Below, piece by piece: positions 8,834 through 17,783 of a stretch of DNA of 64,000 nucleotides. The notes under the pieces are model-generated. The model was not told where the DNA came from and did no database searches. It saw only the letters and a list, made by a program, of their open reading frames with translations. The position numbers and the translations under genes are program-made. Within the stretch, counting starts at the first letter, position 1. Every line of letters starts with the position of its first letter. Origin of the DNA: Bifidobacterium olomucense. Its GTDB lineage: Bacteria > Actinomycetota > Actinomycetes > Actinomycetales > Bifidobacteriaceae. The stretch spans positions 124,001 to 188,000 of the forward strand of contig NZ_JAAIIG010000003.1 in assembly GCF_012932375.1 (NCBI RefSeq). Reading direction: 5' to 3'.

Positions 8834-8845
8834 GGTATTTATACC
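8834..8845 (-). promoter_or_regulatory. TATAAA box in a GGTAT-TT-ATACC palindrome before the LysR gene
   Basis: On the minus strand TATAAA covers 8843-8838, with 8 bases to the ATG. The box lies inside a short inverted repeat (GGTAT and ATACC flanking two bases). This fits a -10 box with a transcription start at or next to the start codon, and possibly autorepression. No clear -35 box was found. Confidence 0.4.
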
Positions 8846-8869
8846 ATTAGGGATGGTCGGGAATTGAGG

Positions 8870-9499
8870 TTATAGCCGCACGCCAAGTTGGGCAAGTGAA
8901 TCGCGGGCAGCGATAGCACCTTCAAACAGTATGCCGTGGATGCCGACCTCACTGGCACCGACCACATTCTTCGCGGTATCGTCAAAGAAGACGCACTGTT
9001 CGGCTTTCAGACCGAAACGCTTCAGTGCAAGCTCATAGATATCCGCGTTAGGCTTGTGCATTTTCTCTACGCCGGATACCACAGTGTCTTCCAGCAATTG
9101 TTCCAGACGGGGGAACTTCGCAAACGCCAAGTGGAAGGTCTCGTGGGACCAGTTCGTCAGGCCCCATACACCATAACCATGGACCTTCAGATCGGCGAGC
9201 AACTCGACCATGCCCGGCAGTGTGCGGGGCAAAGCATCCGCATAATGGTCGATGTAATACTTGAATATCTGTGCGATGTCCTCACCTTGCTCGCGTACCA
9301 CGTCTGGATAGATGTCGGCGAAATCCTCGCCTGCATCCATACGGTCCTCATAGCGGAAGAAACCACATGGGTCGTCATCGGCACAGATACGGGCGACCAC
9401 GTCGTCTGGGAATCTGCCTTCCAGACAGGCGCGGGTGTTCCAATCCAGCAATACGCCGCAGAAGTCGAAAATAACATCGGTGATGGGGGAGTTGGCCAT
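8870..9499 (-). CDS. HAD-superfamily hydrolase, YihX/haloacid-dehalogenase type
   Basis: Predicted small-molecule phosphatase or dehalogenase of 209 residues. Motif I reads VIFDFCGVLLDW: the catalytic Asp is present but the residue two positions on is Cys rather than Asp, as in subgroups (YihX-like, haloacid dehalogenases) that vary there. Motif II is in VWGLTNWSHETF, the conserved Lys in VVSGVEKMHKPN, and motif IV in CVFFDDTAKNV. The ATG at 9499 is chosen because GAGGAG precedes it by 5 bases. Substrate unknown; a second HAD gene lies at 58.9 kb. Confidence 0.85.
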   Translation of the reverse strand: MANSPITDVIFDFCGVLLDWNTRACLEGRFPDDVVARICADDDPCGFFRYEDRMDAGEDFADIYPDVVREQGEDIAQIFKYYIDHYADALPRTLPGMVELLADLKVHGYGVWGLTNWSHETFHLAFAKFPRLEQLLEDTVVSGVEKMHKPNADIYELALKRFGLKAEQCVFFDDTAKNVVGASEVGIHGILFEGAIAARDSLAQLGVRL

Positions 9500-9553
9500 A
9501 GTGCTCCTCGATATAAACAATCTATTCGAGTTTAGTGTACTTCGTACTGTCGG

Positions 9554-11464
9554 CTAAGCAACTATGTCCGCAATGGCGTCAGGGATCGCACGAATCACGT
9601 CACTGGCCACAATGGGGTGTCCCGGCGTCAGGAAACGTTGCCGCCGGCTGTGCCCAACCAGCTCCGGCGTCTGCCAACCTTGTTGTTCGGATTCCGATGC
9701 GATCGCCGCCGCCGCGCCATGCAAGTATGCGGCCGAAGCCACGGTTTCCGCTGTGGTGATCTCGTCATTCTGCTGGGCAATCAGCGCACCGATGATGCCG
9801 GCCAGCACATCTCCCGCCCCTGCCGTGGCAAGCCATGCGGGAGCACTGCCGGAAACGTAAATATGGTCCTCGTCCACCACGATGGTTACCGCGCCTTTGA
9901 GCAGTATGGTTGCGCCGGTTAACTCATGTGCGCGTTGAGCACATGCCAATGGATTCGACTGCACGTCCTGCGCGGTCAGCAGCAGAGGCTCGTTGCCTGA
10001 CGCATGTTGTGGGTGCCGTTCATGATCGGCGACAAGATCGTCTGCTTCTTTGGCCACGACACTGTTGGAAGCAGTCGAGGAGCTGTCGAATGACGAAACG
10101 ACATCGTCGGATGAAATGCTTACGGAATCCTCAATTGCGTCACCGGCGTTTTCCGATCGTCCATCGCTCTCGTAACGGTTCAGCAGTGCAGCCATTTCTC
10201 CGGCATGCGGTGTGATTACCACCTGACCCGGGACATGGGGCGGTAGCAGATCCAAGGCGCCCGCATCCACCACAATCGGGGGCATGTCATAGACGGCGGA
10301 ATCTGTCTCGTCTCCGTGCAACGCATAATGCTTCAGCAACGCAGCGATCGTCTCGCGTTGTGCATCGGCGTCCGAGCCGGCGGTGCCGGCAGAGGGCACG
10401 CCAGAGCCTACTACCCAAGACTGCACGCGTCCTTTGCCGATCACCGCTTCAGGCAATGCAGTCAGTACCATGTTCTGTGCGCGCTCAGGACCGAGATACC
10501 GGACCATACCGGTGTTCGTGCGGGCGGCAGAGCGTGCGGTGAGCACCGCCGCGCCAGGATAACGCTGAGATCCGGTTATAAGTCCTACGACGCCTCGTGA
10601 ATATTTGCTGTCCTCGATATGTGGCAGACGCACCACATCCGACGCGAAGGCGTTGTCCACTACCTCTATAGATGGCTCCACATCATCGATGCTGAAGCCA
10701 AAATCGACCAGTTCGATGCGTCCGCATACGAATGTCGCCGGCGGCAATACGGCACATGGCTTCATCGCACCGAAAGTCACCGTCAGCGTAGCCGGCAGAT
10801 ATGGGCCAGGCAACGAACCATCGTTCACTCCTACGCCTGAAGGTGTGTCTACCGCAACCACCAATGGGAAGTCCCTGGGCGACTCACGTCCTGGAAGCGC
10901 CGGCTCATCCGGCACCTCACCATCGAGCCCTAATGCCGCCGCCAAAGCGGCCGGAATACCGCGCAGCGCCCCTTGAATGCCGATACCGGTCATCGCATCA
11001 ATGATGAGATGCGACTTTGAAGCCAACGTGACGGCAGCCTGCAATCGCTCACCGGCTTCGCCAGCAGAGAAACCTGTCGCACAGCCAGGGATTTCGGCGG
11101 CCGGATCGAGCACCAGCACCTTACCTCCGGCGCGGACGAATTCGGCAAACCCAGCCTCATGCAATGACTTGCCCACTGCCACGGCTGTGACAGCGGCACC
11201 CTCCTGGGCCAGTGCGGCCGCGGCGAACAGTCCGTCGCCGCCGTTGTCTCCGGCACCGGCAAGCAACACGATCGATGAATCTTCCAACGCCAAATCTTCG
11301 TCGTCGAGAAGGCCGGCGGCGCTATGAGCCACGGCTTGGGCGGCCATACGCATCAATGGCACGCCTTTGTCCAACAGTGGACGTTCCATGGCTCTTACGG
11401 CTTCAGCATCATAGGCGCTGTGCAACAGTAGTTCGCGACGATCGGCGTCATCGGCGTATTCCAT
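9554..11464 (-). CDS. nnr: Bifunctional NAD(P)H-hydrate epimerase / ADP-dependent dehydratase
   Basis: Repairs hydrated NADH and NADPH. The N-terminal YjeF_N half (about residues 20-240) epimerises R-NAD(P)HX and contains the segment LLAGAGDNGGDGL near residue 67. The C-terminal ribokinase-like half dehydrates S-NAD(P)HX with ADP and ends with the signature ATAGAGDVLAGIIGAL near residue 565, preceded by ITPHAGEMAALL near 425. Between these two C-terminal motifs is a Ser, Asp and Glu-rich insertion of about 60 residues (around 440-500) that looks like a disordered loop. The ATG at 11464 has GAGGGGGA upstream; total 636 aa. Divergent from the ABC-F gene. Confidence 0.92.
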   Translation of the reverse strand: MEYADDADRRELLLHSAYDAEAVRAMERPLLDKGVPLMRMAAQAVAHSAAGLLDDEDLALEDSSIVLLAGAGDNGGDGLFAAAALAQEGAAVTAVAVGKSLHEAGFAEFVRAGGKVLVLDPAAEIPGCATGFSAGEAGERLQAAVTLASKSHLIIDAMTGIGIQGALRGIPAALAAALGLDGEVPDEPALPGRESPRDFPLVVAVDTPSGVGVNDGSLPGPYLPATLTVTFGAMKPCAVLPPATFVCGRIELVDFGFSIDDVEPSIEVVDNAFASDVVRLPHIEDSKYSRGVVGLITGSQRYPGAAVLTARSAARTNTGMVRYLGPERAQNMVLTALPEAVIGKGRVQSWVVGSGVPSAGTAGSDADAQRETIAALLKHYALHGDETDSAVYDMPPIVVDAGALDLLPPHVPGQVVITPHAGEMAALLNRYESDGRSENAGDAIEDSVSISSDDVVSSFDSSSTASNSVVAKEADDLVADHERHPQHASGNEPLLLTAQDVQSNPLACAQRAHELTGATILLKGAVTIVVDEDHIYVSGSAPAWLATAGAGDVLAGIIGALIAQQNDEITTAETVASAAYLHGAAAAIASESEQQGWQTPELVGHSRRQRFLTPGHPIVASDVIRAIPDAIADIVA

Positions 11465-11666
11465 AGCAGTCCCCCTCGCATAACAGCATTTTCCATCACT
11501 GATTTTAGTGGCTTGTCGGCCGTGAACCGCCAATGTCGTACGCGATGGGCATGAGACCTACCTCATATGTTCAGGGAATATCCTTAAGTTCTTCACGCCT
11601 TCCGCTACCATGGTCTGTTGGTTTATCGCAAGTTCAACGGATCACAAGGAAAGCGACGGGTGAGGT

Positions 11667-13268
11667 ATGGCGATTGATGCACAGGGTCTGGAGATTCAGA
11701 TCGGCGCGCGGACGTTGCTGCATCCCACCGATTTTCATGTGGCCAAAGGCGACAAGATTGGTCTGGTGGGCCGTAACGGTGCCGGCAAGACCACGCTCAC
11801 GCGCGTGATCACCGGTGACATGTTACCCACGGCCGGCAAGGTTCGCGTATCCGGCAAACTCGGCTACCTGCCGCAGGACACACATGCCTCCGACCCGACG
11901 CAGACTGCGCTTGACCGCATGATGAGCGCGCGTGACATCGCCACCATCATCAACCGCATCCGCAAGGCCGAGAAGGAGATGACCGACCCTGATCCGGACG
12001 TGATGAGCAAAGCTATGACCCGCTACGACAAGGCCATGCAGGACTTCGAGAAAGCCGGAGGCTACGCGGCCCAGTCCGAGGCGACCGCGATGGCGGCCTC
12101 GTTGGGCCTTCCCCAGGAGGTCATGGAACAGCAGCTTGGCACGCTGTCCGGCGGCCAGCGCCGACGCATCGAATTGGCACGTATCCTCTTCTCCGACGCT
12201 GACACGCTCATCCTCGACGAGCCCACCAACCACTTGGATGCCGACTCCATCGAATGGCTGCGTGGATACCTGAAGAAGTACGAGGGCGGCTTCCTGGTAA
12301 TCTCCCACTCCACCGAACTGCTTGACGAAACCGTGAACAAGGTCTGGCATCTGGACGCGCAGCTTGGCCAGATCGACATGTACTCGCTGAGCTGGAAAGG
12401 CTACCTGCATCAGCGCGTGGTAGACGAGGAGCGCCGGCGCCGCGAGCGCGAAGTGGCTGAAAAGAAAGCCGAACGCCTGATGAAGCAAGGCATTCGCCTA
12501 CATGCAAAGGCCACCAAGGCCGTGGCTGCTCAGAACATGATGCGTCGCGCCGAAAAGCTGCTGTCCGAAACTTCGGAGGCACAGAAGAAGGAGAAGGTGG
12601 CGGATATTCGCTTCCCGGAGCCTGCGCCCTGCGGCAAGACGCCGATCATGGCCAAGGACATCTCCAAGGCATACGGCTCCAACATCGTGTTCGCTGGAGT
12701 GAATCTGGCCATCGACAAAGGCTCGCGCGTGGTGATTCTGGGATACAACGGTGCCGGTAAGACCACGACGCTGCGTCTGCTGGCACATATCGAGGAGCCG
12801 GACACCGGTTCCGTGGACTACGGTCACGGTTGCAAGATCGGCTACTTCGCCCAGGAGCACGATACGCTGGACCTGAATGCCACTGTTCTGGAGAATCTGC
12901 AGCATGTGGCTCCCGAACTGGACGATACGCATGCTCGTTCGATTCTTGGTTCGTTCCTGTTCTCCGGCGATGACGCGATGAAGCCGGCCCGTGTACTCTC
13001 CGGCGGTGAGAAGACCCGTCTTGCCTTGGCCACGTTGGTGACTTCGCGCGCCAACGTGCTGTTGCTCGACGAGCCCACCAACAACCTCGACCCTGCTTCG
13101 CGCGAGGAGATCTTGAAGGCCATCGCCAAGTATGAGGGTGCCATCGTGCTCGTCACCCACGATGAGGGCGCAGTTGAAGCCCTGAACCCGGAGCGCGTGC
13201 TGCTCATGCCGGATGGTGACGAGGATTTGTGGAACGACTCCTACCTAGAATTGGTTGCTGAGGAGTAA
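11667..13268 (+). CDS. ABC-F family ATPase (translation factor type)
   Basis: Cytoplasmic protein of 533 residues with two ABC ATPase domains and no membrane segments; family members act on the ribosome, as translation factors or antibiotic-protection proteins. Domain 1 has Walker A GRNGAGKTT near residue 35, LSGGQRRRIELARI near 158 and LILDEPTNHLD near 180. The linker (about 250-315) is highly charged, as in the P-site tRNA interaction motif. Domain 2 has GYNGAGKTT near 358, LSGGEKTRLALA near 445 and LLLDEPTNNLD near 466. The start has GGTGAGG upstream. It likely forms an operon with the SDR gene 11 bases downstream. Which ABC-F subgroup it belongs to was not resolved. Confidence 0.92.
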   Translation: MAIDAQGLEIQIGARTLLHPTDFHVAKGDKIGLVGRNGAGKTTLTRVITGDMLPTAGKVRVSGKLGYLPQDTHASDPTQTALDRMMSARDIATIINRIRKAEKEMTDPDPDVMSKAMTRYDKAMQDFEKAGGYAAQSEATAMAASLGLPQEVMEQQLGTLSGGQRRRIELARILFSDADTLILDEPTNHLDADSIEWLRGYLKKYEGGFLVISHSTELLDETVNKVWHLDAQLGQIDMYSLSWKGYLHQRVVDEERRRREREVAEKKAERLMKQGIRLHAKATKAVAAQNMMRRAEKLLSETSEAQKKEKVADIRFPEPAPCGKTPIMAKDISKAYGSNIVFAGVNLAIDKGSRVVILGYNGAGKTTTLRLLAHIEEPDTGSVDYGHGCKIGYFAQEHDTLDLNATVLENLQHVAPELDDTHARSILGSFLFSGDDAMKPARVLSGGEKTRLALATLVTSRANVLLLDEPTNNLDPASREEILKAIAKYEGAIVLVTHDEGAVEALNPERVLLMPDGDEDLWNDSYLELVAEE

Positions 13269-13279
13269 AGGAGATAATC

Positions 13280-13987
13280 ATGGCCACTGCAACAGGACAG
13301 AAAATCGCCATTGTTACCGGTAGCGCGCTGGGACTCGGCTATGAGTTCGCCAGCCAGTTGATCGAAGCCGGTTGGCTGGTGGCCGGCGTTGATTTCAATG
13401 CTGAGCGTCAGGCCGAATTGACCGCACAATGGCCGGCGGAATCATACCGCGCTTACGTGGGCGACATCACCGACGAGGACTTTGTGCGCAAGTCCGTTGC
13501 CGAGATCGCTTCTTTCGGCCATATCGACCTGCTCATCAACAACGCAGGCCAGCCGTCCTTCAAGGTGCCCACCGCCTACGAGGCGGCCGACGTAGACAAG
13601 TGCCTCAAGGGTCTGAAAGGTATGATCCTGTGGACTGTCGAAACTTTGAAGGCTTGCGATGAACAGAATGTCAAAATCGCGCAGATCATGAGCACTGCCG
13701 CCACCCGAGGCAACGCGAACGAAAGCGTGTACTGCGCCACCAAGTGGGGCGAGAAGGGCTACACCAAGAGTCTGCAGGCCGCGTACAAGGGCACGAGCGT
13801 TAAGGTGGTTGCCGTCTACCCGGGTGGCATCGATACCGCGTTCTATCGCGACAGCCATGATTATGTGTCCGAAGAAAAGCAGCACACGTTCATGCAGCCT
13901 GGTCCTCTGGCCGAGGTGATTCTGTTCAACCTCATCAACGAGGCAAACCTCACCGTCACCGACATCGAAATCAACCGCAACAGCTGA
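13280..13987 (+). CDS. Short-chain dehydrogenase/reductase (SDR)
   Basis: NAD(P)-dependent oxidoreductase of 235 residues. The Rossmann start is VTGSALGLGYEFA (about 12-24), LLINNAGQPSF marks the NNAG motif near 90, and the catalytic Tyr-Lys is in ESVYCATKWGEKG near 150-163 (YxxxK), followed by YPGGIDT near 180. The ATG follows AAAGGAG by 6 bases. The gene starts 11 bases after the ABC-F stop. The substrate cannot be predicted. Confidence 0.88.
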   Translation: MATATGQKIAIVTGSALGLGYEFASQLIEAGWLVAGVDFNAERQAELTAQWPAESYRAYVGDITDEDFVRKSVAEIASFGHIDLLINNAGQPSFKVPTAYEAADVDKCLKGLKGMILWTVETLKACDEQNVKIAQIMSTAATRGNANESVYCATKWGEKGYTKSLQAAYKGTSVKVVAVYPGGIDTAFYRDSHDYVSEEKQHTFMQPGPLAEVILFNLINEANLTVTDIEINRNS

Positions 13988-14003
13988 GATTTTGTGACTG
14001 AGA

Positions 14004-14051
14004 CGCGCAGTTACTGCCTATTCTGACGGTCAGAGAGGCAGTAACTGCGCG
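14004..14051. terminator. Long hairpin between convergent genes
   Basis: A 16-bp perfect stem (14004-14019 with 14036-14051, starting CGCGCAGTTACTG) encloses a 16-nt loop that itself contains CTGAC and GTCAG. It lies between the SDR stop and the stop of the minus-strand ZinT-like gene. T tracts are absent, so termination efficiency is uncertain. Confidence 0.65.
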
Positions 14052-14060
14052 TACGATGAC

Positions 14061-14702
14061 TCAATCCAGATGATGTAGCGCACGAATAATCCGGCAGCGG
14101 TCTTCCGCCGTGCCTTCATCCGCGCACATCGTCGCATACCAGCGCGGATTGCGCAGGGCCTCTGTACCGGAACCGTCAGCCTCAACGAGTGTATGCAGGT
14201 CATTGGCATACTGGAAGTGCAGATGACTGAGCAGCCCGTCCTTTGAGAATGCAGTACGCGAAGGCAACGGAGTAATGGCCAACAGCCAACGGAATGGGCT
14301 ATCTTCCGCGTGTGGATCATCGGTCATGAACACGTAAGTTGGCGAACCTTCCAAGCCATGTGCAATCACATGGTCGATGCGATAATCATAGGCGTCGAGA
14401 TTGGTGTTGTCTTCCGCATACCAAGTGATGCGCACATTGGTATTCGTGTTTTCCGGCTCGCCGACAGTCCAATACCCAATATGAATGATGTTCTCCGGAC
14501 TAGTGGTAGTGCAGGCCATCGCCCAGAACTTACGAATACCGTTAGCTGCCATCGGTGCCATCTTCGGATTGGCGAGCACAGCCTGCTCGGCCTCATCCCA
14601 TGTGTTGCGAATAGTTTCATCCTCAGCATCAATGTAGTGCTCAAAGCTTTCCCAATCGCCTAGCCAATCGGTTAGATTGAATTCTGCAGATTGATTACTC
14701 AT
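14061..14702 (-). CDS. ZinT-like protein downstream of an ECF transporter
   Basis: 213-residue protein without signal peptide or membrane segments. Its beginning, LTDWLGDWESFEHYI, resembles the start of the ZinT/YodA metal-binding lipocalin-like domain. The distal part has LLSHLHFQYA, with a His-x-His pair placed like the ZinT HFHIFFG segment, then NPRWYATM, comparable to the aromatic NWPTYYP block. The similarity is read by eye and is weak. It starts 16 bases after the ECF ATPase gene, with GAAAGAG as ribosome binding site, so it is probably the last gene of that operon. Possible role: cytoplasmic metal or ligand binding linked to uptake (inference). Confidence 0.55.
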   Translation of the reverse strand: MSNQSAEFNLTDWLGDWESFEHYIDAEDETIRNTWDEAEQAVLANPKMAPMAANGIRKFWAMACTTTSPENIIHIGYWTVGEPENTNTNVRITWYAEDNTNLDAYDYRIDHVIAHGLEGSPTYVFMTDDPHAEDSPFRWLLAITPLPSRTAFSKDGLLSHLHFQYANDLHTLVEADGSGTEALRNPRWYATMCADEGTAEDRCRIIRALHHLD

Positions 14703-14718
14703 AGTGCGTCTCTTTCGC

Positions 14719-16254
14719 TCATTGTTTGGTTTTCGAATAATGATGTTCCAAGTTGATGATGGTGGTGCACCAGCCGGCGGCGAGCTCTTCGTCGTGGGTG
14801 ACTACGAGCACGGTTTTGCCTTGTTCGGCGAGCTGGCGGAGGAGTTCGCCCACCTGTTCCATGTGGTAGCGGTCGAGGCCGCTGGTCGGTTCGTCCAGAA
14901 TGATGAGGTCTTTGCCACACATCAATGCAGAACCGATGGCCACGCGCTGTTTCTGTCCGCCGGACAGGCTCATCGGATGACGGTCTGCGAACTTGGTAAG
15001 GTCAAGGTCTTCAAGCACTTGGCTGCAACGCTTAGTAATTGCCGGGTCGGTCTCGTCAAGGCCAAGCAGTAGTTCCTCGCGTACACTGTCGGAGAACAGT
15101 TGATAGTTCACGTCCTGCATGACCAAGAATCCGGCATGCGTAAGGTCGCGTGGCTTGGCTGGTTTGCCGTTCAGCAGCACGGTGCCGGACGTTGGTTTGA
15201 CTAGGCCGGTGAGCGTGCGTACCAGTGTGGTTTTGCCGCAACCGTTATGACCCATCAGGCCGATGATCTGACCGGGGTACAGGTCAAGGTCTGGAATGGC
15301 TCGTGAGAATCCATCGCGTCCGCGGTAGCCAATGTTGAGATGGCGTGTGGATAGTAGCGGTGTCGAGTTCGAGCTGGATTGCTGCGCGTAGTTGTGTTGC
15401 TCGCGTTGTGTGGATGTCGATTCTGAGCCGCCGTCCATATCAGAAGCCGAAAGTTCGCACTCGTTCGTTTGTGATTCCAGCGTTGCGATACATTGCCTGT
15501 ACGGCTGCAAATCAAGAGCACGCAATCCCATCGCAGCGATGCAGCTAGGGGAAAGCGCAAGGAATTCCTCGGCTTCGTATTCATGTGCTATACGTCCGTT
15601 GCCGAAAATGATGTATCGGTCGGCGATGCCGTTAAGCCAAGCAAGACGGTGCTCGGCTATGACGATGGTCATACCAGAAGCCTTCAATTGCGCGATGAGC
15701 TCACGCATTTCGGTAATGGCCGCCGCATCCAAATTGCTGGTGGGCTCGTCCAGCACGAGCAGCTTTGGACTCAGCATGGTGGCCGTAGCCAAGGCGATGC
15801 GCTGTTTTTGGCCTCCGGAGAGATGGAAAATGCTGCGCTGCAGCAATGGTTCGATATCGAATCGTTGTGCGATTTCCGTGATTCGATGGTTGATTGCTTC
15901 CGGCGACAATCCCATGTTTTCCGCGGGGAATGCCAGTTCGTCAATAACTTTGGCGTTGAAGTATTGCGTTTTGGGATTTTGGAATACGCTGCCGACCAGG
16001 GGAGTGAGCTTGTCGATGGGCTCGGCAGCTGTATCGATGCCGCAGGTATGCTGCTCTCCACTGAATTCGCCGTGGAAGAACTGTGGAATCAAGCCGTTGA
16101 CGATACGCGAATACGTGGTCTTACCGCATCCGCTGGCACCGCACAGCACAATGCACTGCCCGCTCGGAATGCTCAACATGGTGTTGATTACGGCAGGTTC
16201 GTCGGCATGCTCGTAAGTAAACGACACGTTGTTGGAATAGGCTTGTGCGGTCAT
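14719..16254 (-). CDS. ECF transporter ATPase with two fused ABC domains
   Basis: Energy-coupling subunit of an ECF importer; the two EcfA ATPases are joined in one 511-residue chain. Domain 1: Walker A LCGASGCGKTTYS near residue 37, signature LSGGQKQRIALATA near 145, LLVLDEPTSNLD near 164. Domain 2: LMGHNGCGKTTLVR near 334, LSGGQKQRVAIGSA near 430, LIILDEPTSGLD near 451. A hydrophilic linker rich in Ser, Asn and Gln (about 265-300) separates them. Its ATG overlaps the last base region of the T-component gene. Fused ATPases are common in the group-II ECF systems with Trep_Strep S subunits. Confidence 0.93.
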   Translation of the reverse strand: MTAQAYSNNVSFTYEHADEPAVINTMLSIPSGQCIVLCGASGCGKTTYSRIVNGLIPQFFHGEFSGEQHTCGIDTAAEPIDKLTPLVGSVFQNPKTQYFNAKVIDELAFPAENMGLSPEAINHRITEIAQRFDIEPLLQRSIFHLSGGQKQRIALATATMLSPKLLVLDEPTSNLDAAAITEMRELIAQLKASGMTIVIAEHRLAWLNGIADRYIIFGNGRIAHEYEAEEFLALSPSCIAAMGLRALDLQPYRQCIATLESQTNECELSASDMDGGSESTSTQREQHNYAQQSSSNSTPLLSTRHLNIGYRGRDGFSRAIPDLDLYPGQIIGLMGHNGCGKTTLVRTLTGLVKPTSGTVLLNGKPAKPRDLTHAGFLVMQDVNYQLFSDSVREELLLGLDETDPAITKRCSQVLEDLDLTKFADRHPMSLSGGQKQRVAIGSALMCGKDLIILDEPTSGLDRYHMEQVGELLRQLAEQGKTVLVVTHDEELAAGWCTTIINLEHHYSKTKQ

Positions 16255-16973
16255 TATCGAATCACCCCGGCAACATCAAGCACCAGCGGGACCATCATGG
16301 CAATCATCATGAGCCAATCCACAATCCGCATGCGAATTACAGTACGCGAGGTGTGCTCTCCTTTACGCCCAAGTCCTTTGGTCAGTGCTGCTACGGACAG
16401 ATCCTGGGCCACATTGGTGGCGTTCATCAACAGTGGGATAAGAATATATTCCAATAATTGCGCAGGGTGCCGGACCAGCCCCCATCCACCTGCGGCAATG
16501 CCTCGTAGGGCCATCGCATTGCGAATCTGTCGATAGTCCTCGGCGATTGTGGGGAAGAATCGAATCACGACCACGCAGGGAATCACCACGGATTCAGACG
16601 CATGCATGCGACGCATTGCGCAAATGAATGCGCTGGGGGAAGTGGTGGTGAACGCGTATGCGCCGGTGATGAAACAGGGCAGCATCATCGTGCAGCCCAC
16701 CGCCAAAGCAGAAACGACATGAAGCCATGGCAATCCCATAGCTTCAGGATCCAGGAAACCCAATCCGGTGAGTATTGCGTAGGTCAGAGCGAAATTTAAG
16801 GTCATCTTCCAACGGCCCGCAACCGCAAGCGGCATCAAAAACAGCACGACCATGATGAGCTGCGTAATGACGCTCACATGGAAAAACAGCATGAGGTTGG
16901 CGGCTAAGAGCAGGAACAGTTTGGTTCGAGGGTCTAGCGTGCGTTGATTTGATGTGTTGTGGCTGAAGGTCAT
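16254..16973 (-). CDS. ECF transporter transmembrane T component (EcfT/CbiQ family)
   Basis: Integral membrane scaffold linking the S subunit to the ATPases. The 239-residue protein begins with a short polar tail, LDPRTKLFLLLAANLMLFF, typical of EcfT, followed by about five hydrophobic helices. The coupling-helix Ala-Arg-Gly type motif appears as AMALRGIAAGG, about residues 158-168, preceded by YRQIRNAMAL. The ATG at 16973 is preferred because GGGGG lies just upstream and it begins the conserved part; a longer in-frame reading upstream is unsupported. Located between S and A genes in one operon. Confidence 0.88.
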   Translation of the reverse strand: MTFSHNTSNQRTLDPRTKLFLLLAANLMLFFHVSVITQLIMVVLFLMPLAVAGRWKMTLNFALTYAILTGLGFLDPEAMGLPWLHVVSALAVGCTMMLPCFITGAYAFTTTSPSAFICAMRRMHASESVVIPCVVVIRFFPTIAEDYRQIRNAMALRGIAAGGWGLVRHPAQLLEYILIPLLMNATNVAQDLSVAALTKGLGRKGEHTSRTVIRMRIVDWLMMIAMMVPLVLDVAGVIR

Positions 16974-16991
16974 GTCAACGCCCCCAACGCG

Positions 16992-17026
16992 CAAAGGCGT
17001 ACCTGTATCAGACAGGTACGCCTTTG
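16992..17026 (-). promoter_or_regulatory. Perfect intercistronic hairpin in the ECF operon
   Basis: A 15-bp perfect stem (16992-17006, CAAAGGCGTACCTGT, with 17012-17026) and 5-nt loop lies between the S-component stop and the T-component start. No U tract follows in the direction of transcription. It probably makes a partial terminator or a stabilising 3' end that sets the S:T:A expression ratio. Confidence 0.6.
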
Positions 17027-17047
17027 TTGAAGTATTGGCGGAATGCA

Positions 17048-17710
17048 TCAGACGATGCCGGCCTTGATGAAGTGCTTCTTCATCATCTTCTGACCAAACC
17101 AGCCGCCGATAATGGCACACACCAAGATCGCGGCCATAGAGATGAAGAACGTGCCGGTGTTGACATTGGCGAATACACCATCAATGTAAGCCGCATCCTT
17201 GCCACGAGCCTGAAGGCTGGCGATGTAGGCGTCCTTCATGAACCAGAGCGGCAGGATCGGGCCCGTGAGTCCGTAGGAGAAGACCACGTAACTGGCCAGC
17301 AGCAATACCTTGCTCTTGTATTTGCCGGCGCGGGCGATCAAATCGGCGGCCACCGGGAACACGATGCTGGCGATGAATGAAAGCACGAAATGTCCGGAGA
17401 TGAACAGGAACAGGCCGATGACCATGCCCATCACGGTGATGCCGCCGAACTTGCCGAGTCGGGCGGCAAGCAGCATGTAGACACAACCGGAAATCAGGGC
17501 GGCGATGGCGGGAAGGAAGATGGAACCGAAGCCACCGGTGAACAGGGTGCTCATCAGCGTGGCCACGCACACCATCACGAAGTAGAGCGCAGCGAATACG
17601 CCGATGGTGATCAGGTCGGCGACTTCGAGTTTGCCGGATTTGGCTGGCTTGCCGGGGTTGTGATTGGAAGTCTGAGTGGTGTTGTCTACGGGTGAATTCG
17701 AAGCGGTCAC
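17048..17710 (-). CDS. ECF transporter S component, Trep_Strep (MptD) family
   Basis: Substrate-binding membrane subunit, 220 residues with about five to six transmembrane helices. The segment beginning KLEVADLITIGVFAALYFVM, followed by further small-residue-rich helices and the FANVNTGTFF stretch, matches the Trep_Strep pattern. The substrate of this family is not established. A GTG start at 17710 is chosen: GGAAAG precedes it, and upstream in-frame codons run into the histidine kinase gene. First gene of the operon S-T-AA-ZinT-like on the minus strand. Confidence 0.82.
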   Translation of the reverse strand: MTASNSPVDNTTQTSNHNPGKPAKSGKLEVADLITIGVFAALYFVMVCVATLMSTLFTGGFGSIFLPAIAALISGCVYMLLAARLGKFGGITVMGMVIGLFLFISGHFVLSFIASIVFPVAADLIARAGKYKSKVLLLASYVVFSYGLTGPILPLWFMKDAYIASLQARGKDAAYIDGVFANVNTGTFFISMAAILVCAIIGGWFGQKMMKKHFIKAGIV

Positions 17711-17783
17711 AATACTTTCCGTTTCATACGAGGGAACAAATACCTCTCGCCAATGTATCGGGGATTTAAGGGAAAGACAATAC

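Noticed and set aside
15493-16536. Plus-strand frame across the ECF ATPase and T genes
   Set aside because: Antisense to clear ABC motifs; no ribosome binding site or domain.
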